From Qipengyuania gelatinilytica (GTDB taxonomy: Bacteria; Pseudomonadota; Alphaproteobacteria; Sphingomonadales; Sphingomonadaceae), in assembly GCF_019711315.1 (NCBI RefSeq), contig NZ_CP081294.1, positions 248,001 through 312,000 of the forward strand: DNA of 64,000 bases, read 5' to 3'. The notes beneath the pieces are model-generated. The model was not told the origin of the DNA, searched no databases, and worked only from the letters and a program-made list of their open reading frames with translations. Below, piece after piece: positions 54,571-62,984 of this stretch; positions within the stretch are counted from its first letter, which is position 1; every line of letters begins with the position of its first letter. The position numbers and the translations under genes are program-made.

Positions 54571-55986
54571 TCAGATATGCAGTGCCCTGCCGTAGCTCGC
54601 AAGTACGCTCTCGTGCATGCTTTCGCTGATCGTCGGGTGCGGGAAGACGGTGTTCATCAGCTCCGCCTCGGTGGTCTCCAGCGTCTTGCCGACGACGAAG
54701 CCTTGGATCATCTCGGTGACTTCCGCCCCGACCATGTGCGCGCCCAGCAATTCGCCGGTCTTCGCATCGAACACGGTCTTCACGAAGCCTTCGGCCTCGC
54801 CCAGCGCGATGGCTTTGCCGTTGCCGATGAAGGGGAAGGTGCCCGCCTTCACTTCGTAGCCCGCTTCCTTCGCCTTGGCTTCGGTCATGCCGACGCTGGC
54901 GATCTGCGGGTGGCAATAGGTGCAGCCCGGGATGTTGTCCCGGTCGAGCGGGTGCGGATGGACGTCCTTGTTGCCCAGTTCCTTGGCAATTGCCTCGGCG
55001 GTGGTGACACCTTCATGGCTCGCCTTGTGGGCCAGCCACGGTCCGGGCGTGCAGTCGCCGATGGCCCAAAGGCCCTTCGACTTGGTGCGGCCATAATCGT
55101 CGATCTGGATGAAGCCACGATCCATTTCGGCCAGCTTTTCGAGACCCACATTCTCGGTGTTCGGGACGATGCCGATAGCAGTGATGCAGTGGGTGAACTC
55201 GGTTTCCGAGACCTTGCCGTCCTTGGCCTTGATCTTGGCCTTCACGCCCTTGTCCGAGACGTCGAGCGCCTCGACGCCCGCGCCGGTCATGATCGTCATG
55301 CCCTGCTTGGTCAGGCTCTTCTCGAGGAAGGCGGAGACGTCCTTGTCCTCCACCGGCACGATGCGGTCGAGCATTTCGACCACGGTCACGTCGCAGCCCA
55401 TGTCGTTGTAGAAGCTGGCAAACTCGATCCCGATCGCGCCCGATCCGATCACCAGCAGCTTCTTCGGCATTTCGGGCGGCGTCATCGCATGGCGATAGGT
55501 CCACACGCGCTTGCCGTCAGCCGGAGCGAACGGAAGGTCGCGGGCGCGCGCGCCAGTCGCGACGATCACGTGCTTGGCGGTGAGCTTCTCTTCGCCCTTC
55601 TCGCCCTTCACGGTGAGGCTGGTCGGGCCGGTCAGCGTGCCCGTGCCCATATGCACCGTGATCTTGTTCTTCTTCATCAGGTGCGTGACGCCCTGGTTGA
55701 GCTGCTTGGCGACGCCGCGGCTGCGCTTCACGACTGCTTCGAGGTCCGCCTCGATCTTGCCTGCGATCTTCAGGCCATAGTCGCTCGCATGCTGGGCATA
55801 GTGCAGGATCTCGGCCGAACGCAGCAGAGCCTTGGTCGGGATGCAGCCCCAGTTTAAACAGATTCCGCCGAGCAGTTCGCGCTCGACGATGGCGGTCTTC
55901 AGGCCCAGCTGCGCGCAGCGGATCGCCGCGACATAGCCGCCGGGTCCGGAGCCGAGAACGATGACGTCGTAATTGGTGTCAGCCAT
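54571..55986 (-). CDS. lpdA: Dihydrolipoyl dehydrogenase (E3)
   Basis: Reoxidises dihydrolipoamide of PDH and related complexes, reducing NAD+. The 471-residue flavoprotein has FAD motif GSGPGGYVAA, the redox pair CLNWGC (about 41-46), the NAD motif GSGAIGIEFA and the C-terminal HPTISE active His-Glu. Normal length. It is 26 nt before the Cys-motif gene and 8 nt after the thioesterase gene, in the same operon as pdhC. Confidence 0.96.
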   Translation of the reverse strand: MADTNYDVIVLGSGPGGYVAAIRCAQLGLKTAIVERELLGGICLNWGCIPTKALLRSAEILHYAQHASDYGLKIAGKIEADLEAVVKRSRGVAKQLNQGVTHLMKKNKITVHMGTGTLTGPTSLTVKGEKGEEKLTAKHVIVATGARARDLPFAPADGKRVWTYRHAMTPPEMPKKLLVIGSGAIGIEFASFYNDMGCDVTVVEMLDRIVPVEDKDVSAFLEKSLTKQGMTIMTGAGVEALDVSDKGVKAKIKAKDGKVSETEFTHCITAIGIVPNTENVGLEKLAEMDRGFIQIDDYGRTKSKGLWAIGDCTPGPWLAHKASHEGVTTAEAIAKELGNKDVHPHPLDRDNIPGCTYCHPQIASVGMTEAKAKEAGYEVKAGTFPFIGNGKAIALGEAEGFVKTVFDAKTGELLGAHMVGAEVTEMIQGFVVGKTLETTEAELMNTVFPHPTISESMHESVLASYGRALHI

Positions 55987-55994
55987 AAGTCCCT

Positions 55995-56384
55995 TTAATC
56001 GTTTGCCGAAAGCGCGGCAGCGTTCACCGCGCGCGGCCTGTTATCCTCATCCAGCAGGACGAATTTGAAGGTTCCTTGCGCCACCCTGGTCTCCGCCTCG
56101 CCATTGCGCTCGCGCGCGATGGCTTCGGCGGTGATGGTGAAGGAGGTGTTGCCGGTGGCGGCGATGTCGCAATAGACGGACAACTCGTCCCCCACCTGCA
56201 TCGCGCCGGGAAAGGCGAAATCCGTGGCCGAGACGACCACCGCCTTGCCCTTGCCATGCCGACTGGCGAGCGAGCCTGCGCCCAGCGCCATCTGGCTCAT
56301 CAGCCACCCGCCGAACACTCCGCCATAGGGGTTGAGGTCGGTCGGCATGGCCGTCGCGCGGATTTGTGGGGAGCGGTCAGCCAT
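55995..56384 (-). CDS. Acyl-CoA thioesterase, hotdog fold (YciA-like)
   Basis: The 129-residue hotdog protein shows the family segments PTDLNPYGGVFGGWLMSQM (about 14-32) and VVVSATDFAFPGAMQVGDELSVYC, as in YciA/acyl-CoA hydrolases. The substrate is probably an acyl-CoA; placement beside PDH genes suggests acetyl- or short-chain acyl-CoA balance, but this is inference. It starts 3 nt after the membrane-protein gene and ends 8 nt before lpdA. Confidence 0.88.
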   Translation of the reverse strand: MADRSPQIRATAMPTDLNPYGGVFGGWLMSQMALGAGSLASRHGKGKAVVVSATDFAFPGAMQVGDELSVYCDIAATGNTSFTITAEAIARERNGEAETRVAQGTFKFVLLDEDNRPRAVNAAALSAND

Positions 56385-56387
56385 CGG

Positions 56388-56837
56388 TTAAATTCGCTGC
56401 GTCCGAAGGGGTGTGATTACGAACATCCACCAAACCAGTGCCGAGACGGCACCGCCCACTGAGAAAATCGCGATCGCGCCCAACAAGTCAGCTCGTTCTT
56501 TGCCGTCCCATCCTCCGGACATTACGGACATCGCAGCGAGAACAATCAAAGCAGCCAAAACACTAAGGGCCATTGAAATGGCGAAGCTTTTCTCGCTCCG
56601 ACGGGCCAACCAAATACTCTTCGGCCACTCTACGACAATGCCAAGTATGAGCGCGGGGAGCAGAGCTAGGAACGAGCCAAAGAACCATGTGAAAGTCACG
56701 ACCCCGACGTTTCCAGACATCGTCCTGTCGACAGGGGCCAGGAAAGCGAGCCCTGCAAGTGCCACGAAACCTGAAGACAGAACTGCCGTGATTGCGATCG
56801 CAAGGGCACCCCGCATCAGCAAAGCTATCGCACTCAA
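56388..56837 (-). CDS. Four-helix membrane protein of unknown function
   Basis: The 149-residue protein has four membrane helices (about 5-32, 45-68, 85-104, 120-141). No known domain is recognised. By eye its codons are less GC-rich than those of pdhC and the thioesterase beside it, which suggests acquisition. It is nevertheless tightly coupled: its ATG overlaps the pdhC stop by 4 nt (ATGA) and its stop lies 3 nt before the thioesterase start. Confidence 0.72.
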   Translation of the reverse strand: MSAIALLMRGALAIAITAVLSSGFVALAGLAFLAPVDRTMSGNVGVVTFTWFFGSFLALLPALILGIVVEWPKSIWLARRSEKSFAISMALSVLAALIVLAAMSVMSGGWDGKERADLLGAIAIFSVGGAVSALVWWMFVITPLRTQRI

Positions 56838-58132
56838 ACCACCAGCCCCATCGGGTTCTCGACCAGCTGCTGGAAGGCCTGCATGAACTGTGCGCCGTCT
56901 GCGCCGTCGATGGCGCGGTGGTCGAAGCTGCCGGTGGCGCTCATCACGGTGGCGACGCCGAGTGCGCCGTCGATGACGTGAGGGCGCTGCTCGCCTGCGC
57001 CGACCGCGAGGATCATCGCCTGCGGCGGGTTGATCACCGCGTCGAACTGCTTGGTGCCGAACATGCCGAGGTTGGAGAGCGAGGCGGTACCGCCCTGGAA
57101 TTCATGCGGCTGCAGCTTGCCGTCGCGCGCCTTGCCCGCAAGCTCCTTCATCTCGGCGGATATCTGCGCGAGGCCCTTGCGGCCCGCATCGCGGATGATC
57201 GGCGTGATCAGGCCAGAAGGCGCGGCCACGGCAACCGAGATATCCTCGCGCGTGTACTGGTACAGCTCGTCGCCCTGGAAGCTGACATTGCACAGCGGCA
57301 CACGCTGCAGCGCGCGGGCCTGCGCCTTGATGAGGAGGTCGTTGACCGACAGCTTGATGCCGTCCGCCTCGAGGCTCTTGTTGAGTTCGCTGCGCAGCTT
57401 GAGCAGCGCATCGAGGCGCACGTCCACGGTGAGGTAGATGTGCGGAATGGTCTGCTTCGCTTCGGTCAGGCGGCGCGCGATGACCTTGCGGACATTGTTG
57501 AGCTTCTGCGCTTCGTAGGGCGCGTCGAGATCGCCGCCCTGCGTCGCGGGCTTGGCCGGAGCGGGTGCGGGAGCCGCGGCTTCCTTGGCCGGAGCAGCAC
57601 CCGGCTTCGCATCCTCGACATCGGCCTTCACGATCCGGCCATTCGGACCCGAACCGGTGATGGCCGAAAGATCGAGACCCTTCTGCTCTGCAATGCGGCG
57701 GGCAAGCGGGCTGGCCTTGATACGGTTGCCGTCGTCACTTTTCGGGGCAGCAGGTGCGGAAGCCGGAGCGGGAGGTTCGGTGCGCTTCTCTTCCTGTTCG
57801 ACCTTTTCTTCGCGCGCTTCCTCGGCAGGTTTTTCTGCAGGAGCGGCATCGCCCGACGGAGCGGCAGCAGCAGCCTCCTCCAGATCCTCGCCCTCTTCGG
57901 CGAGCATGGCGATAACCGTGCCGACCTTCACACCCTCGGTGCCTTCTTCCACCGCGATCGATGCAATCGTGCCCTCGTCGACGGCTTCGAATTCCATCGT
58001 CGCCTTGTCGGTTTCGATCTCGGCCATGATGTCACCGGCGGAAACCGTGTCACCCGGCTTCACCAGCCATTTGGCGAGTGTGCCCTCTTCCATGGTGGGT
58101 GACAGGGCGGGCATCTTGATCGGCGTGGGCAT
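56834..58132 (-). CDS. pdhC: Pyruvate dehydrogenase E2, dihydrolipoamide acetyltransferase
   Basis: Core of the PDH complex. The 432-residue protein has one lipoyl domain (about 1-80, lipoyl-Lys43 in ETDKATMEF), an Ala/Pro/Glu-rich linker, a peripheral-subunit-binding domain (about 140-180, [19 protein letters not shown]) and the catalytic domain with His405 and Asp409 ([11 protein letters not shown]). Start at 58132 gives [11 protein letters not shown], matching the lipoyl-domain N-terminus. Head of a run with a membrane protein, thioesterase and lpdA; the E1 genes are at 13-16 kb. Confidence 0.97.
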   Translation of the reverse strand: MPTPIKMPALSPTMEEGTLAKWLVKPGDTVSAGDIMAEIETDKATMEFEAVDEGTIASIAVEEGTEGVKVGTVIAMLAEEGEDLEEAAAAAPSGDAAPAEKPAEEAREEKVEQEEKRTEPPAPASAPAAPKSDDGNRIKASPLARRIAEQKGLDLSAITGSGPNGRIVKADVEDAKPGAAPAKEAAAPAPAPAKPATQGGDLDAPYEAQKLNNVRKVIARRLTEAKQTIPHIYLTVDVRLDALLKLRSELNKSLEADGIKLSVNDLLIKAQARALQRVPLCNVSFQGDELYQYTREDISVAVAAPSGLITPIIRDAGRKGLAQISAEMKELAGKARDGKLQPHEFQGGTASLSNLGMFGTKQFDAVINPPQAMILAVGAGEQRPHVIDGALGVATVMSATGSFDHRAIDGADGAQFMQAFQQLVENPMGLVV

Positions 58133-58261
58133 TGTTGACGTTACGTCCTCGCTGGGAATTGGTTTCGAGTGTCCTCTGGCCAATTTGCGCGTGGCCCGCA
58201 AGGTCCTTGCGCAGAATACGAATAAACGGGTACCGCAGCCACAAACACGGGAGCGGGACCT

Positions 58262-58711
58262 TTGCGAATATACCTTGTCGTCATGGATGAAACCGAAGAG
58301 GCGAAACAGGCCCTGCGCTTCGCCTCGCTACGCGCCAGCAAGACGGGCGGATCGGTGCATATTCTCGCGCTCGTCCCGCAACAAACCTTCAACGCCTTTG
58401 GCGGGGTGCAGGCCACGATCGAACAGGAGGCGCGCGAGCGTGCCGAGGTCATGGCCAACAGCGCGGCCGGCAATATCTTCGGCGAGATGGGCAAGATGCC
58501 GGTGATTACCGTGCGCCCGGGCTCTCCGGCCGACGTCATCAGCAAATATCTGGAAGAGCACGGTTCGATTGCCGCGCTGGTGCTGGGCACTGCGAAGGAA
58601 GGCAAGAACCCGCTGGCTGCGCATTTTGCCGCGCATGCTGCGAATCTGCCCTGCCCGCTTTATCTGGTGCCCGGCAATCTCTCGCGCGAACAGCTGGACG
58701 AACTGGCCTGA
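58262..58711 (+). CDS. Universal stress protein (UspA) family
   Basis: The 149-residue protein begins [34 protein letters not shown], the Usp beta-strand/helix start, and ends with [35 protein letters not shown]. The ATP-binding G-x2-G-x9-G(S/T) motif of the UspFG group is not clear, so it may not bind ATP. Start is a TTG at 58262 with GGGAGCGGGA upstream. It faces pdhC divergently and the peroxiredoxin convergently. Confidence 0.88.
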   Translation: MRIYLVVMDETEEAKQALRFASLRASKTGGSVHILALVPQQTFNAFGGVQATIEQEARERAEVMANSAAGNIFGEMGKMPVITVRPGSPADVISKYLEEHGSIAALVLGTAKEGKNPLAAHFAAHAANLPCPLYLVPGNLSREQLDELA

Positions 58712-58715
58712 GGCG

Positions 58716-59231
58716 TCAGGTCAGGGTCCCTCGTGTGGGATAATCGTTTTCCAGCGTGTAAGTCAGGCCCTTCAGCAGCTCATCGAGGTCGGGACGAGTG
58801 AAGGGTGCGTTCTGCACTACCGCAAAATGCAAGGTGCCATCCGGCTTCACGAGGAAGAGGCCGGGCTCGCTGAAAACATCGGGCTCTTCGCTGCCCTCGC
58901 GTTTTTCGGAGACATAGAGCCCCCATTCGCGGGCCTTATCCTCGCTCATCGAATGGGCGAGCGGGAGGTCACCGGTAGCCCATTCCTCATGGCTCACCTG
59001 GGCGCGCTCGGGACTGTCCATCGACACGGCGAAAACATTGATGCCCTTGTCGGTAAAGTCGGACAGCCTGCTGCCCAGTTCCTCGGTGTATTTCTTGCAG
59101 ATCGGGCAATGCTTGCCGCGATAGAAAACCAGCATGGTGAAGGCATCGGGCGACTGCTTCGACAGTTCGAAGCGCGCATCGATGGTCAGCGGCAGGTCGA
59201 GGTCGGGGACTTTCTGTCCGGGGATGAGCAT
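58716..59231 (-). CDS. Peroxiredoxin-like (AhpC/TSA) protein with CxxC
   Basis: The 171-residue thioredoxin-fold protein has MLIPGQKVPDLDLPL at the start and a C42-PI-C45 motif in VFYRGKHCPICKKY, where peroxiredoxins have one peroxidatic Cys. So it is a peroxiredoxin-like or thiol-oxidoreductase variant; activity could be peroxidase or disulfide exchange. GGAGAA lies 11 nt before the ATG at 59231. Last gene of a minus-strand run after rnr; no signal peptide. Confidence 0.86.
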   Translation of the reverse strand: MLIPGQKVPDLDLPLTIDARFELSKQSPDAFTMLVFYRGKHCPICKKYTEELGSRLSDFTDKGINVFAVSMDSPERAQVSHEEWATGDLPLAHSMSEDKAREWGLYVSEKREGSEEPDVFSEPGLFLVKPDGTLHFAVVQNAPFTRPDLDELLKGLTYTLENDYPTRGTLT

Positions 59232-59284
59232 AGGTTGATTTCTCCTTTGCCAATTCAATGGAAAGCCCCCGCCTCGCGTTCCGC

Positions 59285-61588
59285 CTACTTCTTCTTCCGG
59301 CCCTGGTGGCGGATATTGCCCGGCCTTCCGCGCTGGCCCTGCTGGTGCTTCTGCCGCGGTGCGCCCTGCCCCTTTTTGAAGTGTTTCTTCTTCGGGGGCG
59401 GACGATTTCCGCGCTTCTCTATAGGAGCGCCCTCGCTGTCGGGCAGCTCGAACTTGAGCGCGCCTGTCAGAGCATTGGATTCGGCCAGCCTCAGCTTGAG
59501 CCTGTCACCCACCGCAAAGGTCGTGCCGGTGTTTTCTCCCACCAGTTCGCGCGCACCTTCATCGTAGCGGAAATATTCGCGGCCCAGCGTCGTGACCGGG
59601 ACCAGCCCGTCACCACCAAGCTTCTCGATCGTGGCAAAGAAGCCGAAGCCCTGCACGCCGGTGATGCGCGTGTCGAAGACTTCGCCCACACGGCCTGAAA
59701 GCCATGCCGCGACATAGCGGTCGATCGTATCGCGCTCCGCCTCCATCGCGCGGCGTTCGGTCTGGCTGATCGCATCGGTGATCTGGCTCAGGGCAGTGCG
59801 GTCACGGTCCGAAAGTCCCGAGCCGTCGGGGATCTTGCCCTTCGGTGCAGGCTGCTCGAGCTTGTAGGAATCCACCAGCGCGCGGTGGACCAGAAGGTCG
59901 GCATAGCGGCGGATGGGAGAGGTGAAGTGCGCATAGCTGCCCAGCGCCAGGCCGAAATGACCCGAGTTCGCAGGGCCGTAATAGGCCTGCGTCTGGCTGC
60001 GCAAGACGGCCTCCATGATCAGCGCCTTTTCGGCCGGATCGGAGATGTCCTTCAGCATGCGGTTGAACAGGCCCGGCGTGATGACCTGACCCATGGCAAA
60101 GCTGCGGCCTTGGCTGGCAAGGTATTCCTTGAACGCCATCAGCTTTTCGCGGCTCGGCGTCTCATGGATTCGATAGACTACCGGTGCAGACTTCTCTTCC
60201 AGCGCCTTGGCCGCCGCCACATTGGCCGCGATCATGAAATCTTCGACCACGCGGTGCGCATCGAGGCGTTCGCGCACGGCGATCTCCTCGATCATGCCTT
60301 CATCGTTCAGGCGAACCTGCCGCTCGGGCAGTTCGAGATCGAGCGGATCGCGGGCCTCGCGCGCCTTGAACAGCAGCTTCCAGGCGCCCCACAGGTTCTT
60401 GAGAACCTCGTCGGCGCTGCCATCGTCGATGGCCTTCTGCGCGTCTTCATAGGCGATATTGGCTGCCAGCCGCACGATAGCGCGGGTGAAGCGCCACTTG
60501 GTGACCTTCCCCTCCGGCGAAATGCGGATGTGGCAGGCCATCGCCGCGCGGTCTTCGTTCTCGACCAGCGAGCACACGTCTGCCGAAAGGATCTCCGGCA
60601 GCATCGGCACGACGCGGTCGGGGAAATAGACCGAGTTGCCGCGCTTGCGGGCTTCCTTGTCGAGGGCACCGCCCGGGCGGACGTAAAAGGAGACGTCGGC
60701 AATCGCGATGATCGCCTTGTATCCGCCCTCGCCATCGGGTTCGGTCCAGATCGCATCGTCATGGTCGCGCGCATCGGCGGGATCGATCGCGACGATGGGG
60801 ACATCGCGCAAATCCTCGCGCTTCTCCTCGCTGAGCGGGAGTTCTGCCACGCGCTGCGCTTCTTCCAGCGCCTCGTCGGGGAAGATGTGCGGGATCCCGT
60901 GCTTGGCAATGGCGATGAGGCTGAAGCTCTTGGGGGCGAGCGGATCGCCGATCACCTCGACCACCTTGACCTTGGCACGCGGAGATTTTCCCATCGGCTC
61001 GGCGAGGACGAGCTCGCCTTCCTTCGCTTCGCCCAGATCGCCGATCGGCGAGGAATTGCGCACGCGCTTGTCCACCGGGGCGAGCCAGGGCTTGCCGCCT
61101 CCGTCGAACTCGACAACGCCCATCAGACCTTCCGTCCGCGCGGGCAGTTTCTTCATCGGATGGGCGATCCAGCCCTTCCCGCGCTCCTCGGTACGACCAA
61201 GGAAACGGTCGCCACGCTTGAGAGCGGCAACCTTCTTGCTCTCCTTGACGACGACACGCGGCGGCTTGTCGGGGGCATCCGGAGACCATGCCTCGGGCAC
61301 GGCGATCGGTTCGCCCTCCTCGATCTCTACGACCTTGAGCACGGTCACTTTCGGCAGGCCGCCCATCTTGTGGAAGGCGGTCTTCCTGCCGTCGATCAGG
61401 CCTTCTTCGGCCATGTCCTTGAGGCGCTTCTTCAGCGCGATCTTTTCCTGCCCCTTGATCCCGAAGGCCTTGGCGATTTCGCGCTTGCCTGCGGGACGGT
61501 CGGAGCTCTGGATGAATTCAAGTATCTGTTCTTTGCTGGGCAGCCCCTGCGGCCGCCCCGTCCTGTTATGTTTTTTCATGCGCGCCAT
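59285..61588 (-). CDS. rnr: Ribonuclease R
   Basis: Processive 3'-5' exonuclease for structured RNA. The 767-residue protein has an HTH-like N-terminal domain, cold-shock domains (about 80-230), the catalytic RNB domain with metal-binding Asp residues in AIDPADARDHDDAIW (about 268-282), and a C-terminal S1 domain followed by a basic tail (KKKHFKKGQGAPRQKHQQ, typical). Start at 61588 is used; MKKHN at 61579 is possible. M28 peptidase lies 27 nt upstream. Confidence 0.95.
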   Translation of the reverse strand: MARMKKHNRTGRPQGLPSKEQILEFIQSSDRPAGKREIAKAFGIKGQEKIALKKRLKDMAEEGLIDGRKTAFHKMGGLPKVTVLKVVEIEEGEPIAVPEAWSPDAPDKPPRVVVKESKKVAALKRGDRFLGRTEERGKGWIAHPMKKLPARTEGLMGVVEFDGGGKPWLAPVDKRVRNSSPIGDLGEAKEGELVLAEPMGKSPRAKVKVVEVIGDPLAPKSFSLIAIAKHGIPHIFPDEALEEAQRVAELPLSEEKREDLRDVPIVAIDPADARDHDDAIWTEPDGEGGYKAIIAIADVSFYVRPGGALDKEARKRGNSVYFPDRVVPMLPEILSADVCSLVENEDRAAMACHIRISPEGKVTKWRFTRAIVRLAANIAYEDAQKAIDDGSADEVLKNLWGAWKLLFKAREARDPLDLELPERQVRLNDEGMIEEIAVRERLDAHRVVEDFMIAANVAAAKALEEKSAPVVYRIHETPSREKLMAFKEYLASQGRSFAMGQVITPGLFNRMLKDISDPAEKALIMEAVLRSQTQAYYGPANSGHFGLALGSYAHFTSPIRRYADLLVHRALVDSYKLEQPAPKGKIPDGSGLSDRDRTALSQITDAISQTERRAMEAERDTIDRYVAAWLSGRVGEVFDTRITGVQGFGFFATIEKLGGDGLVPVTTLGREYFRYDEGARELVGENTGTTFAVGDRLKLRLAESNALTGALKFELPDSEGAPIEKRGNRPPPKKKHFKKGQGAPRQKHQQGQRGRPGNIRHQGRKKK

Positions 61589-61615
61589 ATGGGGACGCGC
61601 TTACTCGCTGTCATC

Positions 61616-62947
61616 CTATTCCACAGGAATGGGCGCGAATTGTCCGGCGGGCACGGCGCTGGACACCGGGCTGCGCGAGCCGTCTGGAGCGGTCGCGCTG
61701 ACGCCGAAAATCCAATCGTCACCGCGAACCCCTTCGAGGCGGGCATTTGTGGCGACCACGTTCTCGATGACGGGCTCATCGCGCCAATAAGGCTCGTCGG
61801 TGCGGCGCTGCCAGACGGTGTAGCCGATTGCGCCAGGCACTTCCTCCCACGCAATGTCGGTGAACGTCTGGACGGCTGCACGGGCCGTCGATGCTGGCGG
61901 TGCAGGAGTGCTTGCCAGCCTGTCGAGCGCGCGGATGTTGAACTGCGTCACCTTGGCGAGATAGGCGAAATCCATCTCGTCAGCCGTATCGCCATAGGTA
62001 ACCCCATCCTCGACCCGCAGGTCTTGGTGCTGGTGCTCGTAATCCTCGACCGCAACCGCGATACGGATCGCGGGATAGCCTTTCTCCATAAAGGGGATCT
62101 GGTCGCCGCCACGGCCCATGCGGTCGACGCGCCAGATCTGGCGTACGTCGAGGCCGCCTTCGGTTTCGTCGGCAAGGTTGTCGAGCCAACGCGAGAGGTT
62201 GCGGCTCGGACTGTCGTTCTCGCCGCCCTCGCGCCGCTGCGATGCGCGGATGGCGTCGGTCAGGTCGGCGCGCGGGCCTTCGGAAAAGACGCGGACGTGA
62301 TCGGGATCGCAATAGCCGTCGCTGCCGCAGCTGTTGCCCACGACATCGTTGTTGAGGACGGCTTTCACCTGCCAGTCCTGCTCTGCCGCATAATCGGCCA
62401 TCAGGCGGCCACCGTAGAGGCCTTGCTCCTCACCTGAGAGCAAGGCGTAAACGATGGTGACAGGGTATTCGCGCTTGGTCAGCGCGCGGGCCGCTTCGAG
62501 CACCAGCACCGTGCCCGATCCATCGTCATTCGCACCGGGAGCATCGCTTTCCCAGTCCATCGCATCGGTTACACGGCTGTCGATATGGGCTTGCACGATC
62601 ACGACCTCATTGGGGCGCTCGGTCCCGCGCTGGATGGCGACGGCATTGCGAATGCGCGTGGGACGCGGAAGTCGCCTGCCCTCCTCGATCCGCTCGGGTG
62701 CAACGATTTCGAGGCAATTGTCGCACGCTTCTGAAATGCGACCAAACTCGGCCAGCCCCCAGTCGACGGCAGCGCCGATCCCGCGGGTGGGATTGTCCTG
62801 CTCGGACAGCGTATGGCGCGTGCCGAAGCCTACCAGCGTGCCGATATCGGCACGCAAGCGCTCTTCGGAGACATCCGCAGCCGGATCGGCCTCCTGCGCG
62901 ACGAGCGGTGTTGCAAGGAGGGCGGCGAACAGGGCGAGCTTTTTCAT
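61616..62947 (-). CDS. M28 family metallopeptidase, exported
   Basis: The 443-residue protein has a signal peptide (MKKLALFAALLATPLVAQ) and the M28 domain with metal ligands in VQAHIDSRV, PGANDDGSGT and LLSGEEQGLYG, plus a distal His/Asp near the end. It resembles bacterial leucyl aminopeptidase-like M28 proteins. An added C-terminal stretch (EVPGAIGYTVWQRRTDEPYWRD) looks like a fibronectin-III-type domain. Periplasmic peptide or amino-acid scavenging is likely. It is between proS and rnr on the same strand. Confidence 0.92.
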   Translation of the reverse strand: MKKLALFAALLATPLVAQEADPAADVSEERLRADIGTLVGFGTRHTLSEQDNPTRGIGAAVDWGLAEFGRISEACDNCLEIVAPERIEEGRRLPRPTRIRNAVAIQRGTERPNEVVIVQAHIDSRVTDAMDWESDAPGANDDGSGTVLVLEAARALTKREYPVTIVYALLSGEEQGLYGGRLMADYAAEQDWQVKAVLNNDVVGNSCGSDGYCDPDHVRVFSEGPRADLTDAIRASQRREGGENDSPSRNLSRWLDNLADETEGGLDVRQIWRVDRMGRGGDQIPFMEKGYPAIRIAVAVEDYEHQHQDLRVEDGVTYGDTADEMDFAYLAKVTQFNIRALDRLASTPAPPASTARAAVQTFTDIAWEEVPGAIGYTVWQRRTDEPYWRDEPVIENVVATNARLEGVRGDDWIFGVSATAPDGSRSPVSSAVPAGQFAPIPVE

Positions 62948-62984
62948 ACCCGCCTGTCTGTTGCAGAACCGCCCTCAGATCAAG

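Noticed and set aside
59885..62437. Very long plus-strand frame (850 codons)
   Set aside because: It overlaps rnr and the M28 peptidase on the other strand, both of which show catalytic motifs. Typical shadow frame of a GC-rich genome.
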